Assembly: GCA_018268355.1 (NCBI GenBank)
Contig: JAFDWR010000001.1
Coordinates: forward strand, 215,961 to 279,960
From: Armatimonadota bacterium
Lineage (GTDB): Bacteria; Armatimonadota; Fimbriimonadia; Fimbriimonadales; Fimbriimonadaceae
Length of the DNA: 64,000 nt
Direction: 5' to 3'
Shown here: in pieces, positions 49,269 to 56,929 of the stretch
Layout: every line of letters begins with the position of its first letter
Position numbering within the stretch: the stretch's first letter is position 1
Notes under the pieces: generated by a model
Told to the model about the DNA's origin: nothing
The model's database searches: none
Seen by the model: the letters and a program-made list of their open reading frames with translations, nothing else
Made by a program: the position numbers and the translations under genes

Positions 49269-49994
49269 CTATTTGATGACTTTTTTGACCTTGCCTTTTG
49301 CGTCGAGAAACTCAATCCTCGGCTCATCATTCTCGTCAACGGTGAGCCTCAGCCTGGGCTGTGATTTCGAGTCCTTGAGCTCCAGGTACGCAGACCTTGT
49401 CTTTCCACCAGCCGTTCCGAGATAAATTCGCTCGGAAAAGTATCGCTTCTTCCCCATGAATTCCTGGTACTTGCGAAACTCCTTCGCTTGATCCTCTTCT
49501 TTTGCGGCGACGACCGCTTTCCAGGCAGCTATTCGCTCTGGATCATCATCGATGACCTTGGGGTCGATGTCAGCTGGATAGTCGTTGATTCTCAAAGCTG
49601 ATCGGGCGAACCCACCTTGTACATAATTCATCAGGCTGATTGCTTGACCATCATGGTCCACTTGGTCGAGTGAGAGCGAAATGCCGCCGACTGGAAGTCC
49701 ATCCGAGCCCTTGTTGAGCTGTGAAATGATTCCGCCCGCCTCGTCGCCATTGTTGTTGTAGAAAAGGACTCCAGCCGCACCTTTACGACTCGCTGGGTTG
49801 AACTCCTTACCGTTGCGAATGACTCCAGGCATTTGTCCTACAGAAGCGGCAACGAACCCCTTTTTGCCTTCGCTCGTTTGGACATCAAGCCTAGCCCCGT
49901 TAAATTGGCCCGTTGCGACAAGCGCACCAAACGTCAAGCCCGCACCGACGGCACCAGCTACCAAGGCGAGAATCGAATCTCGGACGATCTGCAT
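49269..49994 (-). CDS. Hypothetical membrane-anchored protein
   Basis: The 241-residue product has one N-terminal helix (SILALVAGAVGAGLTFGALV) and then an extracytoplasmic beta-rich domain with GVLFYNNNGDEAGGIISQL and a C-terminal strand pair RLRLTVDENDEPRIEFLDAKG. The pattern recalls small exported proteins of unknown function that are common in this lineage. ATG 49994 is the best start; an upstream in-frame ATG (50078) adds a non-hydrophobic extension. Confidence 0.7.
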   Translation of the reverse strand: MQIVRDSILALVAGAVGAGLTFGALVATGQFNGARLDVQTSEGKKGFVAASVGQMPGVIRNGKEFNPASRKGAAGVLFYNNNGDEAGGIISQLNKGSDGLPVGGISLSLDQVDHDGQAISLMNYVQGGFARSALRINDYPADIDPKVIDDDPERIAAWKAVVAAKEEDQAKEFRKYQEFMGKKRYFSERIYLGTAGGKTRSAYLELKDSKSQPRLRLTVDENDEPRIEFLDAKGKVKKVIK

Positions 49995-50336
49995 CTTGAG
50001 CGCACATACGTTGGAAAGGCGAACTGTAGTTCCCAACTGAGATGGCGACGATATGTGACGAAGGTGCCCGCCCGGCATCGTTGGAGCTGAGCCAAAGGTG
50101 GTGAGGCGGGGTTTGTGCAGGATTACCCGGCTCTTCCTTTTGGCGAGGTGACCGCTCAGAACCGCACAAAAAGCTAGCCTTCGGCTTCAGAACTCCGGTT
50201 CTAATTCGACTTGCTTTCCTTTTCTCGAGGCTCCGGCCATATAAGCGAGCATGGGTCAAGCTCCGAAGCTCCATTTCGGAAAGGGACGTTTCTCGCGGCG
50301 ATGTTGTCAGGGTCAACGTTCATGCCCATCTGTCGA
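49995..50336. other. Intergenic stretch without a supported gene
   Basis: About 340 bases between two minus-strand genes. A frame runs through on the minus strand but its translation (SLEKRKASRIRTGVLKPKAS) has no domain, signal or codon bias. I see no terminator or RNA gene. Confidence 0.5.
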
Positions 50337-50696
50337 TCAATGGTCTAGCAACCAATCCAGGATAGTCTGAACGAGTGTTTCCGCCGCGGGCGGCCGGTTG
50401 TTGATAGAGACGATGAGGCGATCATCTTTGAAGAGTCCATAGGCGCAGAGATCACCGGTGATGCCCGCCTCTTTGAACTCGGGCATCGCTCTCATCGCGT
50501 TGACCATCGCGTTGGCCTTGGTGCTGGCGTCCACCGAGCCGAGTCCAGCGAGCGTGGTCTCCAGGCTCGTCATGACGGTGTCTCTCTGCGTGTCCGTGAT
50601 GGTTTGGATTCCACCACCGCCACCGGCACCCGACCCTCCGCAGCCCACGAGGGCGAGGAGCAACGTGAGGAAGATGAGTCCGGCCAGAGATTTCAC
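50337..50696 (-). CDS. Small lipoprotein
   Basis: The 119-residue product has a lipoprotein signal (LIFLTLLLALVGC, Cys 19), a Gly-rich spacer (GGSGAGGGGG) and a small helical domain with ITDTQRDTVMTSLETTLAGL. The function is unknown. It stands alone in the accessory zone. Confidence 0.7.
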   Translation of the reverse strand: MKSLAGLIFLTLLLALVGCGGSGAGGGGGIQTITDTQRDTVMTSLETTLAGLGSVDASTKANAMVNAMRAMPEFKEAGITGDLCAYGLFKDDRLIVSINNRPPAAETLVQTILDWLLDH

Positions 50697-50810
50697 GATT
50701 TCAGTTTACGACAGATGTTTTGGGACCGAAAATTAGGCGATTGGCCACCGTGAAACCGCCATGGTGGGGGCACGATTTTGTGGTGAGAAGTGTTGTAGCT
50801 TGGGGTGAAC

Positions 50811-51092
50811 ATGCGGAGCGCGCAAATAGCTTTGATCCTGTCGGCGGGGCTTGTGGTCTGGTCCTGCGCGCCCGCAAAGCAGGCGGCCGCCCCGGTTAAG
50901 CCGCCTTTGACCCTCCCTCCGTTGCTTCATCCCGCCGTGCAATACCGAGGTGAGGCAATCCCAAGCGAAGTGGGGACCCGGCTCTATAAGGCGGTTCGGG
51001 AGTGGGTGCAATCAGATTGGCCCTTTTCGGCTGTCGCTTACCCTGGTCGGAGCATTTCGCTCGCCGACTGGAGAATTCTTCCAAGCAGTTAG
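50811..51092 (+). pseudogene. Chimeric remnant: lipoprotein start fused to GNAT 3' end
   Basis: The 93-residue frame begins with a lipoprotein signal (MRSAQIALILSAGLVVWSC) and a Pro-rich linker. From about residue 52 it becomes a near copy of the end of the GNAT gene at 48566: TRLYKAVREWVQSDWPFSAV versus TRLYQAVREWVQSDWPFAAV. The DNA match covers about 50964-51073 against 48919-49030. Two unrelated genes have been joined; it may or may not be expressed. TAGCTT lies nine bases before the ATG. Confidence 0.65.
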
Positions 51093-51216
51093 CCGTCAGG
51101 GCCACAAGTGCAAATAGCCGTCAGGGCAACAGGAGAACCTCTATAGCTTGAGAAGGGGGATGTGGTACACCGAAGTGGACGCGCTTAGAACCTACTTGCT
51201 CCTTCGGGAGAAATCT

Positions 51217-51275
51217 AGATCGTAAGAATGCGGTTGTTCTTGGCATCATGCGTGATCTCGGCCATCTTACCAAGC
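51217..51275 (-). pseudogene. 3' fragment of a DUF6855-like gene
   Basis: The minus strand reads GKMAEITHDAKNNRILTI then stop, matching the end of the gene at 42404-42805 (LVEITHDAKNNRIRAK). A stop codon lies just upstream in frame, so only about 20 codons survive. Nearby, at 51090-51126, TAGCCGTCAGGG is repeated with a 25-base period. Confidence 0.6.
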
Positions 51276-51309
51276 GCACCCTAACGCAAATCAACGCAGG
51301 ACTGACAAT

Positions 51310-51846
51310 TCAGCGGGGCATCTTGGTCGGGAGTTTGAGGGGTTCTCCCTTCTCTTTCAGGCGCTCAAGGGCCGCATTCGAAGGGCCGATGAAGAACGTT
51401 GCCCTCCCATGCGAGCTACCCGCGTTATACATCAGAAGGTCTTCATCTTGCCTGATCACACTGGTGGGCTGATTCAATAGCACTTTTAAAAATTCGGACT
51501 TGGGTGCCTTCTTCAAGTCCAACTCGTACATGCAAGTAACAGCAGTCGGGTAGTCGCTATAACCATAGGCCGTAACGGTGCCTACTTGCCCGTTTTCACC
51601 GATCAGTTCGTATTCAGTGGTATAGCTACAGGTCTGGCTACTATACGAATCAAAGGTATCCATCCATAAGTGAGAACCCAGTTTCACGGAGAACCACTGA
51701 TTGAACTGGGCGATCACCTTGGGCGCTCGATCTTGATGAAACGTTGCACGGTCGCGGTCCCAATTCCACTCTCGGTATGTCAGCCATCCAGCCACGAAGA
51801 GCACCACACCGGCTGCCGCCATGAGTTTGGCTTTTCCGCCTGTCAT
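51310..51846 (-). CDS. Hypothetical single-pass membrane protein
   Basis: The 178-residue product has an N-terminal helix (LMAAAGVVLFVAGWLTY) and an outer domain with paired Cys (SSQTCSYTTEYEL and YPTAVTCMYELDL) that could form a disulfide. I recognise no family. It lies in the accessory zone just left of the tRNA-Glu fragment. Confidence 0.65.
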   Translation of the reverse strand: MTGGKAKLMAAAGVVLFVAGWLTYREWNWDRDRATFHQDRAPKVIAQFNQWFSVKLGSHLWMDTFDSYSSQTCSYTTEYELIGENGQVGTVTAYGYSDYPTAVTCMYELDLKKAPKSEFLKVLLNQPTSVIRQDEDLLMYNAGSSHGRATFFIGPSNAALERLKEKGEPLKLPTKMPR

Positions 51847-52170
51847 TCGCTCAGTCTAGCAGTGAGGGCGCAAGGTTTGCGACTTCAGTGAATTCCTCGT
51901 TCTCAAGCCGAGAGATTTCGGCCAAGGAAAGAACTCACACCCGCGGAGCGAAGCCGCCGTTCACAACCCGCTCTCAACGAGGATCGATTGCTGCTCAGCT
52001 AATCGGGCCGAGCGGCGTCTGAGAGTCCGAGAATCCGCCCGGGACACCCTCGACTCGATCTTGGTCCACACCTCTCACGCTACCGATTGTGAGTGACCGA
52101 CAGTACTGCTGTGAGCCATGCAGTTCGAATCCCATACGGTCACACGGGCAATTTTAGGTTCAAACTATGC
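51847..52170. other. Intergenic stretch left of the island
   Basis: About 320 bases without a supported gene. I see no RNA gene or terminator. Confidence 0.5.
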
Positions 52171-52208
52171 TGGTACTCCCGACGGGATTCGAACCCGCGA
52201 TCTTCGCC
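52171..52208 (-). repeat. Distal attachment-site-like repeat (3' half of tRNA-Glu)
   Basis: These 38 bases are identical to 55757-55794, the part of tRNA-Glu from the 3' side of the anticodon stem to the CCA end. Element integration at a tRNA 3' end leaves such a displaced copy at the far side, so this is a good attL/attR candidate. Confidence 0.8.
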
Positions 52209-52297
52209 TGCTCGGCCTGGTGTCGCCCGAGACGTGGGAGCATGTCAAGTTCGAGCACCTGGCCGGTGCGCTGGGGTAGATTCTGCGGGTCGAGTAG
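52209..52297 (+). pseudogene. 3' fragment of a TetR gene
   Basis: About 90 bases match 48420-48509, the end of the intact TetR gene, with roughly seven differences. One of them turns a Glu codon into TAG (HLAGALG then stop). It directly abuts the tRNA-Glu fragment. Confidence 0.75.
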
Positions 52298-52450
52298 TGA
52301 GCCGCTAATCAGGAATTAGATGCATCTATACCCATGCTCGTTCAAAACAACAAAAATGGTGATGATGATTCAAATCGCTCGATTCCGAAACATAGAAAAA
52401 CCACCATTCGATAAGTTTGCATCCTTCACTACAATACCTGATACCATTTC

Positions 52451-54031
52451 CTACATATAGAACTTGAACGGAAGCGGCGGCGTCTCAGAAAGCGGGCCCG
52501 CCGTCAGAATTGATCCTATGGCATCTGCAAAACGCAGCGTCACGGGAATCCCGTCGCCATATACATTGGAATTGTAATTAAGCTTGGTAAGTTTCAAGAT
52601 ATCCTCTAGCACCGTGAGAATTGGAGTGTCTCCACGCAACACATCCACTTCAAGCGGGGTAGGCACCTCTCGGCCCGGGTAGGTTTGCATGCGCGGAATC
52701 CAACCGTTTGCGATAAGTAGCCCATGGCGTTCATCAGTTATGTGGGCGACTCCGCGAAGCGCGACCAAGTCTGAACGAGGATATATTCGAATACTTGAGC
52801 GAGTTTTAATCCGTATTCCTGTTAGCTGAGTTTGAGGCGGGACAGCACGCTGAAATCCCTGCCACTCCTCATCAGTAAATGCCGTCTTCCCATGAATAAA
52901 TAGCTCACGCGGATATTCCCCGTCAAATCGGTCACGATAAGATTGAAGGGCTAAACTAATAAGACTCTCAGCAGCATCGGCATTGAGATGACACTCCTTT
53001 GTATCAGGGCTATACCATGGGCCAACATTCCCCTTAAAAACGGTGCCATCTCCGGAGTCAAGGAACATTTGAGCCGCGCAGCAAGCTGTGGTTGCCACAT
53101 TGTTTGGACGGAACCGTCTCCCCCTCGGAGGCTCTGTTCGCTTAAACACGAGCCCGATGTAGCAGACGCCAGGTCTAAGATTGGCGACTTTCCAAGGACT
53201 TCCGCAGGCCTTGTAAAAAAGAGCTGTACTCAGATTCCAAGCAATGTCGTTGACATGCGTATAGAGAGCAGAGATTTTTTTGCAGTCTCCTTGAAATCTG
53301 TCTACGGTCTGGGCAAGGTCGGTGATAATTGCGATCGTCTGCTCTCGAATCAATTGGACAGGAATCTGAGAAACCAGAAGCCGGTGCTTCAATTGGTGGT
53401 GAAAGTCCGTCTTGTATTCAACGGCATCTAGGCTGAAATCTGGTTCCGAATCATCAAACAGGCCACCCTGACCCGCGGTAACTTGAGCAAGCCTCTTCAG
53501 TAGCTGCTTTGGACTTAACGATGGTGCAACAGATATCTCCGAGTCATTCAACGGGGCGGATTTTGGCTGGCAGTGAGTATAAACGACATCAGGTACATAG
53601 CAGATCCAGAGCAGTGACGTCGTATCATCTTCACGGCGAGCCGCTTCCAATTGCGCCAGGTAAAGATCTACAGCAGAGTAGATCCTTTGATGAGGTTCTC
53701 TTATCCTGAGTACTTGTTTGAGCGCACCAAAATCAACAAATTTGAAGATCTCAAATCGTTCTGGCAATGCGCAATTGAAAAGCGCCTCAAAGCCTGGGAA
53801 TATGACTCGGGCTCTTGGGTCTACCGGGAACCTAAGCGGATTCATGAGCTCGGAAATCAGCTGTTGAGCCTTTTCAAGTCCCTCACGAGGGCCGACGTAC
53901 CCTAGCCTAAGCGCGCGCAGAGAAGGTGTAACCAAAGGCCCGTGCAATGAGAGTCCTACTCGAGGGTGCTTGGCGGTCTGTCCTCGCCCGAAAATTATGT
54001 CCGGTTCTTCAAGGTATATCGCTCGATTCAT
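52451..54031 (-). CDS. Short prokaryotic Argonaute (MID-PIWI), SPARTA subunit
   Basis: The 526-residue product has a MID-like region (about 200-260; FHHQLKHRLLVSQIPVQLI) and a PIWI domain with WNLSTALFYKACGSPWKVAN, then YIGLVFKRTE (291-300). Where active PIWI domains carry the first catalytic Asp after YIG, there is a Val/Phe, and the end VTLRFADAIGSILTAGP lacks the last catalytic residue. It should therefore bind guide and target without cutting. There is no PAZ domain. It overlaps the TIR-APAZ gene by 4 bp. In known SPARTA systems the pair uses guide RNA to sense invader DNA. Base composition is markedly AT-rich. Confidence 0.88.
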   Translation of the reverse strand: MNRAIYLEEPDIIFGRGQTAKHPRVGLSLHGPLVTPSLRALRLGYVGPREGLEKAQQLISELMNPLRFPVDPRARVIFPGFEALFNCALPERFEIFKFVDFGALKQVLRIREPHQRIYSAVDLYLAQLEAARREDDTTSLLWICYVPDVVYTHCQPKSAPLNDSEISVAPSLSPKQLLKRLAQVTAGQGGLFDDSEPDFSLDAVEYKTDFHHQLKHRLLVSQIPVQLIREQTIAIITDLAQTVDRFQGDCKKISALYTHVNDIAWNLSTALFYKACGSPWKVANLRPGVCYIGLVFKRTEPPRGRRFRPNNVATTACCAAQMFLDSGDGTVFKGNVGPWYSPDTKECHLNADAAESLISLALQSYRDRFDGEYPRELFIHGKTAFTDEEWQGFQRAVPPQTQLTGIRIKTRSSIRIYPRSDLVALRGVAHITDERHGLLIANGWIPRMQTYPGREVPTPLEVDVLRGDTPILTVLEDILKLTKLNYNSNVYGDGIPVTLRFADAIGSILTAGPLSETPPLPFKFYM

Positions 54032-55371
54032 TCCTCTTCGTCATCCTCCTCATCATCAACATGGTCATCTGGTTGGAGATTCTTTAGCCTCTGGTGCTTA
54101 ACGGGAACTTGGAGGTGGGACAATTCGCCTGAAAGGACAAGCGGGGAGTTGCCTTCAAATTCGAACCATATCTCCCCCGCTTCTTCTTTCCAAAAGGACA
54201 GAAGGGTGTAGTAGAAGCCTCTCCACTTATCATTGAACCAAAGCTTAGCGATAGAACGGCGCTTCTTATGCTGCAGTCGACGGTCCCGAATTGAGTCAGG
54301 GTCTAGCGGCTCAAGAAGAGCATCCTTTGTGAATAGAATATGTGGCGTTAATGTAACGTAAAAGCCGTCAGCGTATCCAATTGAGAATTCAAAGCCTAAG
54401 TGCCAATAGAGGTTCTTGTGGATTCCCCAAACATTCCTGTAGCTGCGTTTGGAGTTTTCTGGAAGTTTGATGAGTACCTTTCCATTTGGCACAGTATCCC
54501 TGTTGAAGAAAAAGATTGAAGCCTTCTTGGGACGCTGTAGTTCTATTAAGCCGCGTTGGCGCAGTTGAGTGTGCAGCGACTTTCGAATTAGTTCAACAAC
54601 GAGTCTTCTTGTTTCAAGAGGGCTAAGAGGATACTGTTCAATGCCGCGGGAAAGTGCATCACTTAGAGAATGCACTATTGGCATATCTTGTCCAAAAAGG
54701 CGAGGAGAGCCTTTTAGTGCATGAAAACTGAAGCGTCTGCCAGCATACGCTAAGCCACTCACCAATTCACTAGATATGGAGCAGTCATCCGCGACGCTAA
54801 ATAGCGTTTCAGGGAGCTTTAGGCACTCAACTCGATTGATGTCGTATCTGATCGTACTATGAGTTACTCCAATGTCGTCTGGAAGTAAAAGCCCTTGCAA
54901 TACTTGGGTTTCCGCCTCATTATTGTTTCCTGGTCTAACGCCCACTGAATCTAAGTAGTCTAGTATCCGGATCAAGGCTACTGACCATCGTCGCTCCGGT
55001 ACCGACATTCGACCGTGTACTTGGATTGGTAAGTCTTTTAGTGGCAAGTCATCGATGATCCAAGGAAGGACGAACTTGGGGTAGTCCCTCTCGAGCGTTA
55101 GCCCAAGCTCCATCTCCCGTTCGACGCCTATCCTCAATTGTCCGTCCTGTCCAAAGGTTGATTTTGACAGGACGAGAATGAGTGCGCGGCATTCAACCCG
55201 AAGAACTGGCTCAATCGTTCGCCAAATTGTTTCGCCTCCTCTAAATTTTTTGACGTCGATCCAGACGCTGTAGCCTAGGGCTGAGAGTTTAGCGGCCAGC
55301 CAGCCGGCCGCGTCATTGTCGGCCGGATTTGCGTGACTGATGAACACTGTTTGACGGCTGGACTCGGTCAT
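54028..55371 (-). CDS. TIR-APAZ protein, SPARTA NADase subunit
   Basis: The 447-residue product has an N-terminal TIR domain: VFISHANPADNDAAGWLAAK, GYSVWIDVKKFRGGETIW, ALILVLSKSTF, then IGVEREMELGL, where Glu 84 or 86 is the likely NADase residue. From about residue 160 a large domain with no other known motif fits APAZ, the partner of short Argonautes that replaces their N and PAZ domains. In known systems target binding makes the complex oligomerise and deplete NAD(P)+, killing or stalling the infected cell. AAGGAT precedes the ATG. It is encoded first, then the Argonaute. Confidence 0.87.
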   Translation of the reverse strand: MTESSRQTVFISHANPADNDAAGWLAAKLSALGYSVWIDVKKFRGGETIWRTIEPVLRVECRALILVLSKSTFGQDGQLRIGVEREMELGLTLERDYPKFVLPWIIDDLPLKDLPIQVHGRMSVPERRWSVALIRILDYLDSVGVRPGNNNEAETQVLQGLLLPDDIGVTHSTIRYDINRVECLKLPETLFSVADDCSISSELVSGLAYAGRRFSFHALKGSPRLFGQDMPIVHSLSDALSRGIEQYPLSPLETRRLVVELIRKSLHTQLRQRGLIELQRPKKASIFFFNRDTVPNGKVLIKLPENSKRSYRNVWGIHKNLYWHLGFEFSIGYADGFYVTLTPHILFTKDALLEPLDPDSIRDRRLQHKKRRSIAKLWFNDKWRGFYYTLLSFWKEEAGEIWFEFEGNSPLVLSGELSHLQVPVKHQRLKNLQPDDHVDDEEDDEEE

Positions 55372-55711
55372 ATCCTTGAGTTCTCATAGAGGTGGACGAA
55401 TGACGACAGGTAAAGGGGTCTTGTTGCGGAAATTGTGTGAATAGCCCGACGTGTGTCCTGTGGCGCTCATCGACGAGGTACGAAAGGCCACGTGAAAGTG
55501 AAAGGAGTCAAGATCAGCTGACGTGGTCGCGAGTTGCGCATCGTCTTGGCTCGTGGAACTGCGCTCTTGCGATTTTCCAAGTAAGAGAGTGGGATTGCCC
55601 CATTCCTCTTTTAGAACTTCCGACAGTATTCCCCGGTGCGACCTCGCTCCATTTCCCTCGGTCTGGCAGGCTGAGACTCGGCGGGGTGAACTTCCCATCC
55701 CACCCCCAGGC
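55372..55711. other. Intergenic stretch between the TIR-APAZ gene and tRNA-Glu
   Basis: About 340 bases. The promoter of the TIR-APAZ/Argonaute pair must lie here, but no convincing -35/-10 pair stands out. Short frames on both strands lack domains. I see no integrase gene. Confidence 0.5.
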
Positions 55712-55756
55712 AAAAACTGAATGAGCCCTGACACAAAGTGCCAGAGCTCATTCAGT
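55712..55756 (-). terminator. Terminator of tRNA-Glu
   Basis: Bases 55716-55726 and 55746-55756 form a perfect 11-bp stem that continues imperfectly inward. On the minus strand it starts right after the CCA end and is followed by TTTTTG, so it ends the tRNA transcript. Confidence 0.85.
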
Positions 55757-55794
55757 TGGTACTCCCGACGGGATTCGAACCCGCGATCTTCGCC
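55757..55794 (-). repeat. Proximal attachment-site-like repeat inside tRNA-Glu
   Basis: This is the intact copy of the 38-bp repeat that bounds the island. It starts at the CCA end and stops at the anticodon stem, the usual crossover zone for tyrosine integrases. No integrase gene is present between the copies. Confidence 0.75.
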
Positions 55795-55833
55795 GTGAGA
55801 GGGCGATGTCCTGAACCGCTAGACGACGGGAGC
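55757..55833 (-). tRNA. tRNA-Glu, anticodon CTC
   Basis: The minus strand folds as a full 77-base tRNA with encoded CCA. The acceptor stem is GCTCCCG with CGGGAGT (G1-U72 wobble), the anticodon stem is TCGCC/GGCGA with loop CTCTCAC and anticodon CTC, and the T-arm contains GGTTCGAATCC. Its 3' 38 bases are repeated at 52171-52208, marking it as the integration site of the Argonaute island. Confidence 0.96.
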
Positions 55834-55868
55834 ACGCTAGGATCGGAAGTATATCCGATCCTAGCGTG
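55833..55868. other. Perfect 15-bp inverted repeat at the tRNA 5' end
   Basis: Bases 55833-55847 pair exactly with 55854-55868 around the six-base loop AGTATA. It touches the first base of tRNA-Glu and lies six bases from the cydB stop. No T-run follows. It may end the cydAB transcript or guide tRNA 5' processing. Confidence 0.6.
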
Positions 55869-55876
55869 GCTGTCTA
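55848..55876 (-). promoter_or_regulatory. Promoter of tRNA-Glu
   Basis: On the minus strand TAGACA (55876-55871) and TATACT (55853-55848) are 17 bases apart. The -35 overlaps the cydB stop codon and the -10 is the loop of the inverted repeat. Confidence 0.6.
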
Positions 55877-56914
55877 GTGACCGTACGAGTCTTCGGGGCG
55901 GACCTTGCCCGCGAAGGTTCGGAACAGGTGGATGAAGTACACCGCGGCGAGGACGATGGCGGTGAACCAGATCACCGTGCCCCAGTTCAGGCTCAGGTCC
56001 GAGGTCCGCGCGTTCTGCGCCGTGATGTCATAGGCGGGGTCGAGGGTCGAGTGCAGCATCACCGGATAGGCCGCAAACGCGGTCGCCGCGAGCATCGTCG
56101 CAATGAAGACGCTCGAGGCGAGGAACGGAAGGTTCGACGCGCGCCTCATCCAAAGCTTCACCGCGCCAAAGGCAGCGAGGAAGACCACGGTGAGGACAAT
56201 CGGGATCGGCCGGCTAAAGACCGCGCTGAGCAGCTCGGGCCGAACCTGCATCGTCGCGCCCGTCGCCAGGAGGCCCAGGCCAAGCACCACGATCCACAGC
56301 TTCTTCGCCGCCGCCGTGGCGCGGGCCTCGACCTCGCCTTCCAACCGCATCCGAAGGTACAGCGCACCCTGAAGGGCGAGCACCGCGAACGCGAAGAGGC
56401 CAATCGTGACCGTGTACCAATCCAGGACTCCCGGATGGGTTCCTGGCATGAAGTTGGTGAAGAGCGGCCCCGTGAAGTAGCCATCAGCACCGATCGGGAC
56501 GCCGCGAACCACGTTGCCGAGGGCCGCGCCGAGCACAATCGCCATGAGCGACGAGGACAAGAACAGCGCTCCATCCCAGAAGCTGCGCCAGATCGGCGAG
56601 GCTTCCTTGGATCGAAACTCGATTGAGAGTCCGCGCATCATGAGCAGCCAAAGGACCATCGTGAGCGGCAGGTAGAACCCGCTGAACCCCGACGCATAGG
56701 CCTTGGGGAAGGCGAAGAAGAGCGCGCCGCCACCGGCAAGCAGCCAGACCTCGTTTCCATCCCAGAACGGGCCGATCGCGGCGATGACCTGACGCTTTTC
56801 CTCGTCCGTCTTGGCGATGAAGGGGCTGAGAATGCCCGCGCCGAAGTCAAATCCGTCGAGCACAACGTACACGGCGACCATGACGGCGACGATGAAGTAC
56901 CAAAGCATTTCCAT
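55874..56914 (-). CDS. cydB: Cytochrome bd oxidase subunit II
   Basis: CydB is the second subunit of the bd-type quinol oxidase. The 346-residue product has about eight membrane helices with the family start MLWYFIVAVMVAVYVVLDGFDFGAG and GPFWDGNEVWLLAGGGALFF (quoted in parts: VLDGFDFGAG, PFWDGNEVWL). It follows cydA by 15 bases with an AGGAG near its ATG, so the two form one operon. Confidence 0.96.
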   Translation of the reverse strand: MEMLWYFIVAVMVAVYVVLDGFDFGAGILSPFIAKTDEEKRQVIAAIGPFWDGNEVWLLAGGGALFFAFPKAYASGFSGFYLPLTMVLWLLMMRGLSIEFRSKEASPIWRSFWDGALFLSSSLMAIVLGAALGNVVRGVPIGADGYFTGPLFTNFMPGTHPGVLDWYTVTIGLFAFAVLALQGALYLRMRLEGEVEARATAAAKKLWIVVLGLGLLATGATMQVRPELLSAVFSRPIPIVLTVVFLAAFGAVKLWMRRASNLPFLASSVFIATMLAATAFAAYPVMLHSTLDPAYDITAQNARTSDLSLNWGTVIWFTAIVLAAVYFIHLFRTFAGKVRPEDSYGH

Positions 56915-56929
56915 GGTGTTCTCCTTGCT

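Noticed and set aside
49900-50316. A minus-strand frame crossing the gap before the small lipoprotein
   Set aside because: It overlaps the real membrane-anchored gene start and has no signal, domain or codon bias.
52113-52135. A second tRNA remnant with GTTCGAATCCC
   Set aside because: The flanking bases cannot pair as a T-stem and no acceptor or anticodon arm is visible.
52093-52308. A short plus-strand frame with SRRDSNPRSSP
   Set aside because: The peptide is the well-known spurious translation of a tRNA 3' half followed by the TetR fragment.
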